Shown here: positions 1-12,352 of the stretch, one piece after another | Layout of the letters: each line of letters opens with the position of its first letter | How positions within the stretch are numbered: the stretch's first letter is position 1 | Assembly (NCBI GenBank): GCA_018340805.1 | Contig: JACMZG010001908.1 | Location: 50,703,998 to 50,767,997, forward strand | Length of the DNA stretch: 64,000 bases | DNA from: Microvelia longipes | Taxonomy: Eukaryota; Arthropoda; Insecta; Hemiptera; Veliidae | Direction of reading: 5' to 3' | Made by a program: the position numbers and the translations under genes | The notes under the pieces: generated by a model | Told to the model about the DNA's origin: nothing | The model's database searches: none | What the model saw: the letters and a program-made list of their open reading frames with translations, nothing else

Positions 1-774
1 CAAATATAAAACAGTATTACGTGTATGTAACACACGCTTCATATACGCATCAGTACGTAGCATAAACCCTATATAACGCGCTAGAATGAAATAGAAAACA
101 TAAACCCCTTAACTTCCACTCAGGAAGCAGAGAAAAAACAATGTTTAGACTATAAATACAAATAGATGTCCTTCTAAAAATGTTTTTTTTCACTAACTAT
201 TATGAATGTCAGTATGGATATGGAACAAATTACATATGATTACAGCCCGATGGTAATATAGAGCGTTGTTATTAACTATAATGTCCCCTCTTTTCTCGTA
301 CAAAACAAAAACAGCTCCGTAATAACTAGACGGTTCATCATACGCTACAAAATGCAATTCTATGAAGATTGCACCAGAAGTCGAAATGATCTAAATTGCT
401 TTAAATTATTTATGAAAATGGGTAAGCGAGGCAAAAAGTAATTTATGATAATTTACATGAAATTGTAGTAAATTATTTAATTGAAGGATAGGAGATGAAT
501 TAAGGAACTTAAATTAAATTAGTGACAACTTAGAATGGTTTTAGAACCTTCTAAATGGTTACACATAAAAGATATTATTTTTATTATATCGAAACTAATA
601 TTGTTTACATGTGACCCTCTATAAGAGACGAGAATATTGTACGACTTATTTTAATATCATTCTCATTTTTATGATACATATTATTATTATAAAATGTATA
701 ATAATATACTATTTAATTATCATTATAAAATTTATTATTAGGTAAAAATTTAATAGAAGCATTTATCATAAATC
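1..774. other. AT-rich DNA, nothing recognised
   Basis: No repeat shared with the rest of the window, no splice-bounded open block and no tRNA-like motif was seen. Confidence 0.6.
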
Positions 775-950
775 AGCTATGCGGATTCGTCTCGATTTCG
801 GACTTGCTTTGCTCGTCCTTAAAGCATATAAAAAATTCTTAATTTATAAATATCTTATAAATTAGGTATTCGGAATCGTTTCGCTTGTCCTCAGACAGGA
901 AGATCAGTTTCGATTCCAGCGGTCACTCATTCACCAACTGACCGAGTTAA
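775..950 (-). repeat. Family C terminal fragment with two terminal modules
   Basis: Two versions of the GGATTCG...CGTCC module (782-818 and 871-898) precede the reverse 5S-like block (917-945, CCAGCGGTCACTCATTCACC). The duplicated terminal module resembles the triplication at 62605-62950. Confidence 0.55.
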
Positions 951-1079
951 TATAAAGGATCCTAAATCTTGCCTAAGCTCAAGTTCATTTAGGGTTGGGG
1001 CTCTTTAACGTGTGATACAATTTTAAAACGTTCTTGATCTTGAATTGGTTAACTTAAAATCAAATTTAAATGAGGAAAT

Positions 1080-1260
1080 TTATTTTAATTTATTACTGGA
1101 TCTACCATCATACTGGCTCGGAACAATCGGCCTAGTCCCTTTTGAAGGACGGTACAAGTACGAATTTTAATCTCTCTCCTTAATATCTTAAAAACCACGA
1201 CCGGTATCGAACCCGGTCTGTCTCACTGACAGGTACACGTGTTACTCATTAGGACACTAC
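1080..1260 (-). mobile_element. tRNA-derived SINE fragment
   Basis: The minus strand has a perfect B-box in CCGGGTTCGATACCGG and a weak A-box near GTAACACGTGTACC. The body continues through CCGTCCTTCAAAAGGG and GCCAGTATGATGG. No tail or target duplication is visible. Confidence 0.5.
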
Positions 1261-1711
1261 ATGAGACGAAAATATTGTACGATTTATTTCAATATCATCG
1301 TCATAAACATCTAAACTAACCTGGTTTTAATTTTTAACGACTCATTAATTTCTTCAAAGAAGGTCATGAAATAAAAAGTATAAGAAAAACTCCGCATGCA
1401 ATTTATTTAGCACAATAAAAAGAATGACAACAGTTAAAACAGGTATAATAGAATACGCAGTCAAATAAATAACAAGTATATTACACTGGTATCCAAAAGT
1501 TTTCTTATACATATGTATATTTGTGCTCAATGGCCCTTACAAAAAGTTTTTCTTGAGTTTATTTTCCCCGTTCTAAACATCTTCATGATTGTTTATTATT
1601 TGGCGTGAATCCATCTTATACATAAAGTAGTAAATAAACTAGTTTTTTACGTGAAACGATTTTAAAATGGTCTTGATCTTGAATTAGTTAATTCAAAATC
1701 AAATTTGAATT

Positions 1712-1876
1712 CAAGGGCGGATCCAGATTCCTTAGGGAGGGGTCTATTTTATAAGAATTATTATACATTTATGTAATAGTAAACATTTTTTTTCCTTCTT
1801 CCTTTTTTTCGTACTTTATTTTTTACCTTTTCCCTCACTTGAAGAACCTAGAGGAGGGACGATCGCCCCCTCACCG
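1712..1876 (+). mobile_element. Decayed DNA transposon end fragment
   Basis: CAAGGGCGGATCCAGATTCC and GGAGGGACGATCGCCCCCTC are the kind of terminal and subterminal words found in hAT-type and related elements. The second inverted end is not clear. Confidence 0.35.
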
Positions 1877-2328
1877 GTTATTTTGTAATCATTTTTAGTA
1901 AATTTAACAGGTAGAATTGTACCATTGGCCATTTCATGATATAGACTGTTTCGTAAACAACATTAACTACATGCACGGAGGTACCTATGCCAGGTAAATT
2001 ATCTTAGAAATATGTACACACTTGTCCATCAAAACATTTATTGCTTCCGTTATATACTTTACTAACAGTAACGTCACAACAAGTTATTTAATTTTTTAGA
2101 AAAGTTAAAAAAAATGAGCATATTTATTCCATATTTTTGAATAAAAATCTAGACAGCATATAAATCTAATAAACAATCTATAAACAGTATATAATTATAC
2201 AATGCACGGCACAACATATTTGAACTCTTTAGAAGCTCAGTTGATGCTAATTTTTAGCACATCTTCTTTAAAAAAGTCCGTAAATGCGGACTATAGTCAC
2301 GAAGTAAAATCATCAAGGCCTTTTATGA

Positions 2329-2552
2329 CTGCTTGGCTAGGAACCAATAAGTGGCTTTAATAATGAGGCTAATAATCCTGCTTGGTAGGAAGCCAATCAA
2401 ATGTGTGAGGCTAATAATCCTTGCTTGGCTAGGAAGCCAATCAAATGTGTGTGACTAATAATCCTTGCTTGGCTAGGAAGCCAAATGTGTGAGGCTAATA
2501 ATCCTTGCTTGGCTAGGAAGCCAATCAAATGTGTGAGGCTAATAATTCTTGG
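2329..2552 (+). repeat. 44-bp minisatellite, about 5 copies
   Basis: The unit is AGGCTAATAATCCTTGCTTG followed by GCTAGGAAGCCAATCAAATGTGTG in two parts. Each contains the small hairpin TTGGCTAGGAAGCCAA. The minus-strand 78-codon frame is a by-product. Confidence 0.9.
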
Positions 2553-2907
2553 CGTAATATAAGATTCCAAACCATTTCCAAGATTTGGTTTTTTTAAACA
2601 AATGTTTTGATGGGATAAAATATTTTTAAACAATATAATACAATTTTAATAAATCATTTGATACTACCGTATCATAACATAATCATAAAGCATTAATAGT
2701 TATCACAATATATTACATCTCTGTCACAGTATAAAAATAAAAACAAAAAAAAAATGTATATTAATAACATTTCTATAATTATATCTCGATATCGAATGAT
2801 TTTACAGACATTAGACGAAGCAATTTTGAACTCATCTTTTAAAATAAAACCATAACAATGGTTTTCCGTAATAATAACAATGCTCGTAAAGAGCCTATCA
2901 GTGCATC

Positions 2908-3108
2908 AGAAATAAACCCTGCAGGAACCACCTAAGGAGGTAGTAGAAGACCAAACTATATTCTAATTTTAGCAATAATTTATTTGACTGAATCATATAA
3001 AACTGAGAGTGTTTACCTGGGATACGAACCCCAGACCACCGTGGTGTCAAAAGTCAGTGTGAATACCGACGCTTTAACGACCTCCACCACAGACCTTTAC
3101 TTAACTCA
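2908..3108 (-). mobile_element. tRNA-derived SINE, same family as 31405-31632
   Basis: The reverse strand reads a GTGGAGGTCGTTAAAGCG A-box-like region and a GGGTTCGTATCCC B-box, then the CTACCTCCTTAGGTGGTTCC element shared with 31480. The GGGCC hairpin end is lost. The plus-strand open frame at 2984-3178 overlaps this SINE and is not a gene. Confidence 0.7.
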
Positions 3109-3407
3109 TCAAAAATCTAGTACAGGTACAGCAGAAATAGCTATTGAACATGTTATACCACTATGGATTACAAAGTAAAATAAGAAACAAAAAAGGCAAC
3201 ATAATAAATAATAATTTGTCTAGTTCAAAAAATAGTCAAATAAGGAAGCTGTTAATTTAGAGGACTGTAAGATATGAATCTTAATATAACCACAGCTCTA
3301 CTCAACCACGTGGATATCACTAAATATAGCATTATTACACGTGGTTTGTTAGGCTGAGTCATGCCTACATGTTATTGCAGCACCTAAAATCTAATCATAG
3401 AGCTATT

Positions 3408-3699
3408 CATGCGAGGGGGCCCTATTAGTTAAATTATGAAACATCGAAAAAGTAACCTGACCACCTTCGACTAACAATAGAATAAAACAAAGTTACACAT
3501 AAGTATATAGTAGAACGTTAAAAATACAAAACACAAAACAATGTGCAGGATGACGAAAACAATTTAATTCAATATAACCTTAACTCACTCTTGGAGGAGG
3601 TTTCAATGAGGTTACACAAAGCCCCTGAGAGCCTCAAAATGAGCCACTGAGAGCCCTCTCAATATAATAAGATGCCCACTCAAGTAATATATTTCTATG
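3408..3699 (+). mobile_element. Family B MITE, left tip degraded
   Basis: GGGCCCTATTAGTTAAATTATG, CACCTTCGACTAACAATAG and CTTGGAGGAGGTTTCAATG match the family; it ends AAGTAATATATTTCTATG. The minus-strand reading frame here is a repeat by-product. Confidence 0.65.
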
Positions 3700-4429
3700 G
3701 ACCTAATGGATAAACAATAACAATGATGATATTGTTTTTCTTTAGGGCTGTTTAAAATAGGATTTTTGTAAATTTCATCACAAAATACTTTATATTCATA
3801 TTTAAATGTTATCAAGATAATATTGTCATGTTATAGAGGGTTAACTACTGGCAATATTACCTGACTGTGTAGATCTGTTTACATTTTCTGTCAAAGGCAA
3901 TAACCTAGTGACTGGTTTATCTTTATTTATCTTTTGAGGATGAGCGAAGCAGATCCGAACCAGCAATGTTTTCTAAAAAAAAGCTGCTTCGTTTGCTACT
4001 GCTGGCAGCAAAAATATACCGCAGCAAGCCTAACTATATATTTTTTTGAAACGGAGGCTATAGATTAAATTTATGTAATCAATAAGTCTGGATAAAAAAA
4101 TAGTTTTAAAAGACCATAATACAACAAAGAATTATTATAAAACCGGAAAATATCTCAAAAACAAAATATTATTGATAAGATATAAAGATATAACTGATAT
4201 AGGAATAACTCAAGAGAATGAAGCGTTTCGATCATTTGTTCGATTTCGCTTCATGTTTCTCCAGCGTTAGGATTCCCGCCAAAATATCAAGATTCTAGCG
4301 ACTATCTTGCAGCTAAGTAGCTAAATTTTGGAAAATGTAAGAATTGTAAGCGCAGTGAATCCGAACTTATACGATAAATTGGAGGTAAGATATTTTGCAT
4401 TTTTTAAGGAATCGCCCTAATTCTTTTAA

Positions 4430-4630
4430 AAATGTCTAAGATCTTTAGGCCTCTTAGTCACTGGGCGCAGCTAGTGCCCAGGGGCCTTCCTGTCACAGCT
4501 TCGCAGCTAAATTTTTGTTATTGGTATCATTTAATCTCAAATGGCCCTAAGCCTTTATTATATCAACTTTAGAAATAAAAGGGCCCAATGCCTCGTTGTA
4601 CTTCGAGACCAAACTTATTTTCTAGCCGCC
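4430..4630. mobile_element. Decayed DNA transposon fragment
   Basis: CACTGGGCGCAGCTAGTGCCC forms a hairpin and GGGGCCTTCC, GGGCCCAATGCC surround it, a style common near hAT-type ends. No frame or terminus is preserved. Confidence 0.25.
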
Positions 4631-4832
4631 TTAGAACCAATACTAACCGATTTAGCAAAACATAATTATAATAATTATAATTATATTTTTATAATTATAT
4701 AATAAATATAATTATAATTATAATAATAACAAAACAAACATATTAAATAATTTATTATTTTCATATTCCATTTTCATAAAATACATGTACAACTCACAAC
4801 TCAACCCCTTGGAATTTTTTCAAATTAAGCAT

Positions 4833-4841
<9 letters not shown>

Positions 4842-4907
<66 letters not shown>

Positions 4908-4920
4908 TATGTATGTATAT

Positions 4921-4969
<49 letters not shown>

Positions 4970-4979
4970 ATATATATAC
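4842..4979. repeat. (TA)n microsatellite
   Basis: Long TA tract with a few TTAT and GTATGT interruptions. Methionine-initiated frames on both strands through it are artefacts. Confidence 0.97.
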
Positions 4980-4997
4980 ATATAAATCGAGTACCAA

Positions 4998-5260
4998 CCA
5001 CCGGATAAAAAAAATCAGGTACAAGGTACCTCGGAGCTTTTCCTCATCCCATCAGATTCGTTCTAAGTTTCAACTCTCTAACATAAATACACTGGGAGTT
5101 ACAACGATGAGAAAACTACTCAGGAGGTCTTGAAAGCACCTGAAACGGATAATCCCGGTCACATCCCGGTTTTGGAATTTTTTCGCAAACACAATATTTT
5201 TCCTATATACCAACGGGACGAGGTATTTTTTTACTCCTACTTTATGTACTTTTTCTCGTG
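4998..5260 (-). repeat. Family C copy, short internal-deletion form
   Basis: The terminal block (CAGGTACAAGGTACCTCGG) joins within about 60 bp to CAACTCTCTAACATAAATAC and then to the GAAACGGATAATCCCGG block. Short methionine-initiated frames here are by-products of this repeat. Confidence 0.65.
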
Positions 5261-5737
5261 TAAAATGAGGAAACGTATCCTAAAATTCAATGATATTAAA
5301 ATTAATAAAGCTATACTATAAGTAAACACAAACGGTAGGTTTGAAGAACAAACATAGGACGTAAAGCGCAGATACTATATAACTCTAAATAATGCAGATG
5401 GTAGAATATTTAGGTCGATATTAATTATTGACAACGAAGCGAAGGTGTAGGAAGTTGGCAGCAGATTTTGTTAACTTATTTCCTTGTTGATTTAGGTCAG
5501 GTAGATATACATCGAGTACACGTCATATTATTAATTATCATAAATCATACTTTGTATAAGGTGATGGATATTATGAAGGCAGGTTTTATATAGGTTCTCC
5601 TTTAGATTGGTTTTACAATGAACGATGTGGTATTGTAACTATATTGTTGTAAATCATTTATGAGGCGCAGTAATAATAATTGAAAATAATATAAAGCACG
5701 AATTGTCAGGTATATCGATGCAATTTTTATTTTTCCT

Positions 5738-6190
5738 CATTTATACCGTAGGTATATAGGAAAAGTATTGTGTTTGCAAAAAATCCTAAAAAGGGATGAA
5801 ACGGAATTATCCGTTTCAGGCTTCCTGAGTAGTTTTGTCAAAGTTGTCTGAGTGTGTGTGTTTGTTATCATTGAAGCGCCCAGTGTATTTATTAATATGT
5901 TTTATAAAAAAAATTATAAAACACGGAAAAATTATGTGAGTTAAATTGAGATTTGTCACGCATGTAGCCATGTATAAGACTAACATATGTGCTAAGTTTT
6001 ATCTTACTATCAGCATTAGTTTAATTTTTATTTAATGACTCGAGTGCATTTTTTAAAAAATTGCAATAATCAGAGAACAATCTAATTGAGTTGATATTCG
6101 GTTCACGTATATATCTTTACGTAATAAATAAGTACACCTAGTTTCATACGAAATCCGTTGTGGTGCGATACCAGTCCTGCCTTGAACAGC
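5738..6190 (+). repeat. Family C copy, left two thirds
   Basis: It starts CCTCATTTATACCGTAGG and continues through AAAAGTATTGTGTTTGC, the GTGTGTGTG seed and CTAACATATGTGC. It breaks off in a degraded version of the 5S-like region (GATACCAGTCCTGCC) without the terminal GCGAAGC module. Confidence 0.7.
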
Positions 6191-6647
6191 ATGCCTCAAC
6201 AACAACAGTAAACTTTAAAAATTAATTTGAACACTTTAAAACATTTTTGCAAATGCTATTATTCATTAAATGAACTATAGTTTTAAGTAAAAATACAATA
6301 TTTGGCAAATATGCATCTTTCTCTCAGTTTCAGCAGTTTTTTATGTAAATAAAAATATATATTATGTTAGTAATTTTAATAATATATTTATTTATAAAGA
6401 CCGCCTCCTGCAATTATTAAGCATTTGATAAATTATAAGGATATATAAATATATCCTTTTTCAGACTAAGAGGAGGTATATTTGACAAATATATGTATTA
6501 AATTATAATATTTTAAGTAATTAGTAAAATATGCCTACAAATATAATGATATTGCTGCGAGGAGCCCTTCATTAATAATATTATAAAAAAAAAACTTTGT
6601 TAAACAAATGAAAATAAAAATCCTAAATAGTTATTACTAAGTAGTAT

Positions 6648-7157
6648 GTCTGTATATGTTTAAGTGCGTCTGTTATCATCTGTATAAGTGCGTCAGTTAT
6701 CATCTGTACAAGTGCGTCTGTTATCATCTGTACAAGTGCGTCAGTTATCATCTGTACAAGTGCGTCTCTGTTATCATCTGTATAAGTGCGTCTGTTATCA
6801 TCTGTATAATCTGTTATCATCTGTATAAGTGCGTCAGTTATCATCTGTATAAGTGCGTCAGTTATATCTGTACAAGTGCGTCTGTTATCATCTGTACAAG
6901 TGCGTGTTATCATCTGTACAAGTGCGTCTGTTATCATCTGTACAAGTGCGTCTGTTATATCTGTATAAGTGCGTCTGTTATCATCTGTGCGTCTGTTATC
7001 ATCTGTATAAGTGGTCTGTTATCATCTGTATAAGTGCGTCTGTTATCATCTGTATAAGTGCGTCTGTTATCGTCTGTTATCATCTGTATAAGTGCGTCAG
7101 TTATCATCTGTATAAGTGCGTCTGTTATCATCTGTATAAGTGCGTCTGTTATCATCG
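6648..7157 (+). repeat. 24-bp minisatellite, about 20 copies
   Basis: The unit is ATCTGTATAAGTGCGTCTGT plus TATC, with TAT/TAC and TCTG/TCAG variants and several part-deleted copies. Because 24 is divisible by three, frames stay open on both strands (about 60-125 codons); these are not genes. Confidence 0.95.
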
Positions 7158-7586
7158 TAAACCTCAGTGTGTTTATGATAGAGAGTAGAAACTTACAAAA
7201 TCAATATTAGGGTCTAGTTGTTCTATCCAAAAAATATTTTTGATGGAAGTTATTGAACGGCAAAAATATGACTCAGCAATCATTTTGAAAACTCATAAAT
7301 TGCGATAAATTTAAAACGGATATTTTTACTGTCCGAGGACAAACGAAATCTATTTGGAAGACAGACTGCAATGCACATAGATTAGGTTATCTATTTAATA
7401 AGCTTAGCGATATCGATAATCCGATATGGTAAGAAATAGTTCTTAGGCACCCCGTGCCAATATTTCCAATTTCATTTTTGAAAAAAGACAATACATACTA
7501 TGCAGATTATGTGTCAAAAAATTCTACTTCGAGTATTTGAGTAGTATTGGGCTATTTTAGATGAAGAAGCAGCTCCCTTGGAGTTG

Positions 7587-7620
7587 CCATCATCAGCACT
7601 GCATCACGTGCTGATGATGG
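7587..7620. other. Perfect 13-bp inverted repeat containing CTGATGATGG
   Basis: CCATCATCAGCAC and GTGCTGATGATGG surround TGCATCAC. It contains the same CTGATGATGG word seen in repeat J. Confidence 0.55.
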
Positions 7621-7629
7621 TGCTAAGCC

Positions 7630-8989
7630 GCAACCTATTTATACATATATATATCCATGTGCCAGCTTTGGTACAAAAACTATTTTAAATTCGGTTTTAA
7701 ATTTAGACGGTATAAAATAGAAAATATAAAACCTTTTAAAATGTATCTTACTCTAGACACAGAATTTTGAAGCACGTAACAGTATAAAAAGGTAAAACGT
7801 TTTAGTAATTGACATCATATTGTCATGTTAGAAATCTCGAGAATAAAATATAAATTTACAAGCGTACAGAGATAAAAAATCTAAAAAAAAGTGACATAAT
7901 AATCTTCAACGTAATTCGAGAAAAGAAGGAAATCAGATCTGCTATAGAAAAACTTAGATGTTATAAAAGAAAAAGATGATTGGAAAGGGCTTATCGTGAT
8001 ATTGTCAGGGTTGCAAGGTTATTGTTGTGTTAAAAAGCTTTTATATCGAGGACTTGATAAAGTCTGGCTTTGCTAGGCGACGTATAAGTACAGCAGACTT
8101 AAAGTAATAACCTTACTCTAAAAGTCATATCAAGCAAATACACTTTATATGTTGTGTTAGTGGTTGATATATACTATAAGGCATATAGAAAAGAATATAC
8201 AACGTAAGAACTCTTTAAAAATATAAACACAAGAAATTATCGTTTGGTTAACTTAACCGAACAGGAAGATAAGAATATATACAGGGAAGAACCAATAAAG
8301 TTTTGGAGTTTCTCAGATATTTCATTACGTGTGATACTAACAAATACAACTCAACTTACATATGGTTATTTAGCTTTTTATTTCTTCTAGATTCTATAAC
8401 CATTACAAACGATAAAGAACTTAGTCGTTTGGTATAAAAAAGTATTCACTTAAGAAATTAAAATCATAACTGCAGGAAAAGAGAAAAGGTGTACTTTGCT
8501 CCTTCTTATAGAGAGGGGAAATTGACACTTAACTCAAAATTTACAACTATCAAGCAGATATAAATAGCTTCCGTCGCCTTGGCAACTACTAAACTCCCAA
8601 CTTAAAGAATATTTAAAAGAATATTAACTAAGACCTATAAGACATTAATTATAATTTAATTAAGTCCATTTAAAATTGCGTATTTAGTAAACAAAAATTT
8701 AAAATAATTCTGGCACGGAGGTCCGGGCGAATTTTTTTTGCTTTCTTGCTTGAAACCCCAAATCTTACTACTTGTAACTCAATTTTCATGATTTTTCAAA
8801 GGAAATTCGCAGATGAATTCTACAGGTTATGCAAAGCTATGGTCATCATTTAAAAATAGACACAGGACAGCATTATTCGCTCTCATTTAATGCTCAGTTT
8901 ATCCTAGTTTTAAAACGTTTTTACGCGTTTTCGGAATCCGGAAAAATTTAGTAAAAAGTAGTGATGCTGCTACTTAGATTATAAAGCAC
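7630..8989. other. AT-rich DNA, nothing recognised
   Basis: Short AT-biased frames only. A family C-like scrap (ATTTTGAAAACTCATAAATTG) lies just upstream at 7280-7300. No other structure was found. Confidence 0.55.
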
Positions 8990-9395
8990 AAACCGGATAA
9001 AAAACAGGTACAGGGTACCTCGGAAGTTTTTCTCATCACATCGGATTCGCTACGGTCATCCTCCCTCCATCAGACTCGCTTCGCTTGTTCTCAGAAATAC
9101 ATTCGTTTCATTCTCTGCGAATTTCCAAATAGGACAACAACAGCGGAAGACTAATTTTTGTACAAAGTTTAAACTCTTTAGCATATACACTAGGAACTAC
9201 GATGATAAACGACATACACACACACACACACAGACAAATAACTTTGTGAAAACCAGTTACGAGGCCTTAAAAACGCCTGAAACGGATAATTCCGGGGACA
9301 TTCCCGTTTCGAATTTCTTTGCAAACACAATACTTTTCCTATATACCTACGGTATAAATAAGGAAAAGTAAAAATCACAAAAAATAAGGGTGTCA
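8990..9395 (-). repeat. Family C copy, reverse, middle deleted
   Basis: The right terminus (GGTACAGGGTACCTCGG), the CATCGGATTCGCTACGG module and CAGACTCGCTTCGCTTG are followed directly by the left-end blocks, including (CA)n at 9217-9231 and ATACCTACGGTATAAATAAGG. The central region and most of the 5S-like block are missing. Confidence 0.7.
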
Positions 9396-9701
9396 TATTT
9401 TTTTACTAATACACTCCTCCTTACCATTAGACCTAGGAGCAATAGAACAAATAGATTTAAAAGCGAATAGAGGCAATAGGGCAGTAAACCAATAAATCTT
9501 AAATTACCGAACACTTCTGACAGAATGAAAATAGAAAATAAGGTTTCCTAATGATAAGTGATTGACAATCGACTTTAACCAGATTCTTGATGATAGAACA
9601 TTTCTGAGGTAAATATCTTCAACACGATCTGGATACGATCCAAAACAAACACATCAAACCAGTGTTATGGTGTTTTGAGTAACAAGAAGTAGAAAACTTA
9701 C

Positions 9702-9761
9702 GAATCCATTTGTTTCAAATGTCCCTGGTCTGTCGGCCGCACCACCTACCTCTCGTCTCGT
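9702..9761 (-). CDS. Candidate short exon (60 bp) with strong GTAAGT donor
   Basis: Read on the minus strand, a 60-bp GC-rich block runs from a CAAG acceptor (AG at 9763-9762) to GGATTC followed by GTAAGTTTTC, a near-ideal 5' splice site (GT at 9701-9700). Only phase 0 is open and gives 20 residues, TRREVGGAADRPGTFETNGF; the other two frames have stops. The length is a multiple of three. The acceptor is weak, with an A-rich rather than pyrimidine-rich tract, which lowers confidence. The block is not repeated elsewhere. Phase 0 is compatible with the phase-0 reading of the candidate exon at 35001-35105 on the same strand, but about 25 kb separates them and nothing links them directly. Confidence 0.27.
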
Positions 9762-10014
9762 CTTGAACGTTTTTTTATTGTTTGAAATTTATGATTATAA
9801 AGTTAGTCCGGGAGTAAATCAAGGAAAATATGGTTCTCAGTGGAATAATAGTTATAAATTGATCTAGCTTTTACAAGAAAAGGAAATGCATTAAGGAAAC
9901 AGAGGTTTGATAAAAACTCTTTCCCCTACAACACAAAAACTTGGCGTAAAAGCAAAATAAATACAAATTATGAAAGTAAGTAAGCAAGTTATTAAAATAA
10001 ACAAATAATAATAA

Positions 10015-10060
10015 TAATGCCAGTTTTAGGGCCTTTCGGTCCTTCTGTAAAGTATTTACA
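10015..10060 (-). mobile_element. SINE 3' end fragment
   Basis: (ATA)n is followed by ATGCCAGTTTTAGGGCC and TTTCGGTCC, corresponding to the tail and hairpin of the SINE at 31405-31632 with one mismatch in the stem. Confidence 0.5.
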
Positions 10061-10225
10061 GTTTAACTGTATATTTAATTATAATTAAACTATTTATAGT
10101 TTAACTATATGTTTAATTAGTTTAACTTATATTAACTATATAATTAATAATTAAACTAGTTTAATTATACGTTTAATTATAATCAAACTATTTCTAGTTG
10201 AATTATAACTGTAATTACTAACTAT
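10060..10225. repeat. AT-rich palindromic tract
   Basis: Repeated, mutually inverted words such as TTTAACTATA, TAATTAAACTA and TAGTTTAATT fill this stretch. No tandem period is clean. Confidence 0.6.
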
Positions 10226-10249
10226 AATTAGGAAGTATAAAGCCAGTAA

Positions 10250-10920
10250 AGAAGGAGAAGAAAAGTAAACGAAAAGAGAGGAGGAGAGAAAGAAAATGAA
10301 AGAGAATAGAAAATCTAAAATTATAAACAGTTAATTTTCAGATATTTGTATTAACACAGTTTCTCGTTACATGCAAATATAAGCCCATAACTAGAGAGCT
10401 GTCTCGTTCTTAAAGGGCTCAACTTTTAGGAAAGGGGATAACAGCAAAGCTAAGCCGGCTGTTTAAACGTCAGATTAAACTAACAAGTATATCCTAGACT
10501 TTGAGGAACTTACTTGAATGAAAACTGTCCTAAAAAGGTTTTAACCTTTTTACATTTATAATTAAATTTATTCATGAAATAAAATTCTTCAATTAGTTAT
10601 AAAATAACTAATAAACGTAACAGTCTTACCATTAGTGTTACACATTAAGTACAGATTTACAATTTAAGTACAGACTTACACATAAAGTACAGACTTACTA
10701 TACTCGCTAACTCAGAGTAAAGGTGATGTTAAAGAGTAACGCGGATAAAATCAGAACAACACAGAACACTAGGAAAAGTAGACTTTGGAAGGGGGAGAAA
10801 TACACAAAAAGAGAGGAGAAGAGAGAAAAAGGGAAAACGAAAAGAAAATCTAAAATTATTAACAGTTAATATACAGATATTTGTAAATTTAATAAACAAG
10901 AGGCCTTGTAACTTCATATG
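10250..10920 (+). repeat. Local direct duplication, diverged
   Basis: A purine-rich block ending in GAAAATCTAAAATTATAAAC and CAGTTAATTTTCAGATATTTG (10255-10350) recurs at 10790-10890. Three short AGTACAGACTTACACAT-like repeats lie between them at 10645-10700. Confidence 0.5.
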
Positions 10921-11146
10921 CTTGTTAACCATAGTACATGCGTGATATTTTGATATTAAAAATATTTGTGATTATTTAAATGTTTGTGGCATCATATTGG
11001 GGGTTAATGACGTCACTTATATTTTATAAACAATAATGTTTCGGACATTAACACAGTTGATTTATCCACAAAGTTTCATTTCGATCCAAGATGGCGTTCG
11101 AAAGTTATCGTGTGTCTCATAGATACGACTAGGTACAAACATCTTG

Positions 11147-11225
<79 letters not shown>

Positions 11226-11235
11226 TATATATATG
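11147..11235. repeat. (TACA)n then (TA)n microsatellite
   Basis: About six TACA units grade into a pure TA tract. Both-strand frames here are artefacts. Confidence 0.95.
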
Positions 11236-11374
11236 ATAATCAGTGTGTCCCCCCTTCTAAAATATTCACCTCTCCCATCCATGATTTCAACCACATAAGA
11301 TAATTTTTTCTCTCACAACCCTTAAATTTCAACACGAGGTTCAGTGTCACCACAGCCGCATAGCTGTTGTCCTG

Positions 11375-11480
11375 TGGCAATAGTAATTTTGTAAGTGGCA
11401 TACTGCCACGATATAAACGAATTTCCAAATGTTTTAATCGAAAATCGAGATTTGTTTACATAAAGTTATAAAAGTAAAAA
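11375..11480 (+). repeat. Repeat K, copy 1
   Basis: TAGTAATTTTGTAAGTGGCA, CTGCCACGATATAA and GATTTGTTTACATAAAG match 55727-55825. Its GTAAGT is therefore part of a repeat and not evidence of a splice site. Confidence 0.5.
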
Positions 11481-11599
11481 GATAAAATCTAAACTAATAT
11501 TGATAATTGAATACAACTTATTAAGTGTGTTTTATACATTTAGTAGTGTCATCATATTTAATTTTATCCTGATCAGAAAGTTTTTAGAGGTTTTATACA

Positions 11600-12350
11600 T
11601 TTTTGAAATTGTTGTTGAGTCATGATTGAGGGTTAATTTCGTGATAAGTTTTATTTAGATTCAATTAATAATTTAAAAGTTATTATCGTGTCTCATAGAA
11701 ACATCTAGGAACAAAAAACTTCACATACCTAAAGTTTAGCCCTTAAAAGGGTTAAAGTCCTTCACAGCAATTCTTGAATGTTGCTTAACTTATAAAACAT
11801 TAAAGTACACATTTCTTTTCATCCTTGGAAGATAAATTATATAACTATTTGATACATTTTTTGATACAATCTAAAAATAAGTAAATAAATACACAAATAA
11901 ATAACATTTACAGATAATGTCCGAATAAATAAATCAACTTAAGAAATATAATATTTATTCCAGTAAGTTTGTTGTAGGGAAACGAATAACAAAAAAAGAA
12001 AATATTCAAAATAAACAAATGAAAGAAAACTTGAGATGCTGATAAAGAGATGATTATCCCTGAGTAACGCCTTGTTATCATTATTCAATCTATATATACA
12101 TCAAATGTAAATTGAATTATGATAATGGAGACATAAAAACAAATCAGAATAAAGAAGTGCGTATTACATCGTCAAAAAACCGCTTGAGGGTGTTGATTAC
12201 AATAAATAAATATTTACTTATAAATATTTCACAACTTAAAGCCAAAAGAGTGAACAGAAATCGGTCTTGTATTTTATTATTATTTCTTCTTTAATCAAGG
12301 CAAGAATTTATAAGAATATGTAAACAAAGAAATGATAAAATTATTATTGT
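11600..12350. other. AT-rich DNA with a repeat scrap at the left
   Basis: TTATCGTGTCTCATAGAAAC (11682-11701) recurs at 11106-11125 (TATCGTGTGTCTCATAGAT), a small local duplication. The remainder holds nothing I can name. Confidence 0.5.
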
Positions 12351-12352
12351 AG

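Noticed and set aside
4785..5024. Overlapping open frames on both strands
   Set aside because: They are pure Ile-Tyr runs from the (TA)n microsatellite. The same applies at 11076-11298 and 23760-24039.
6623..7188. Four overlapping frames of 66-125 codons on both strands
   Set aside because: The 24-bp unit is divisible by three and lacks stops in several frames. Periodic peptides on both strands show a minisatellite, not a repeat protein.
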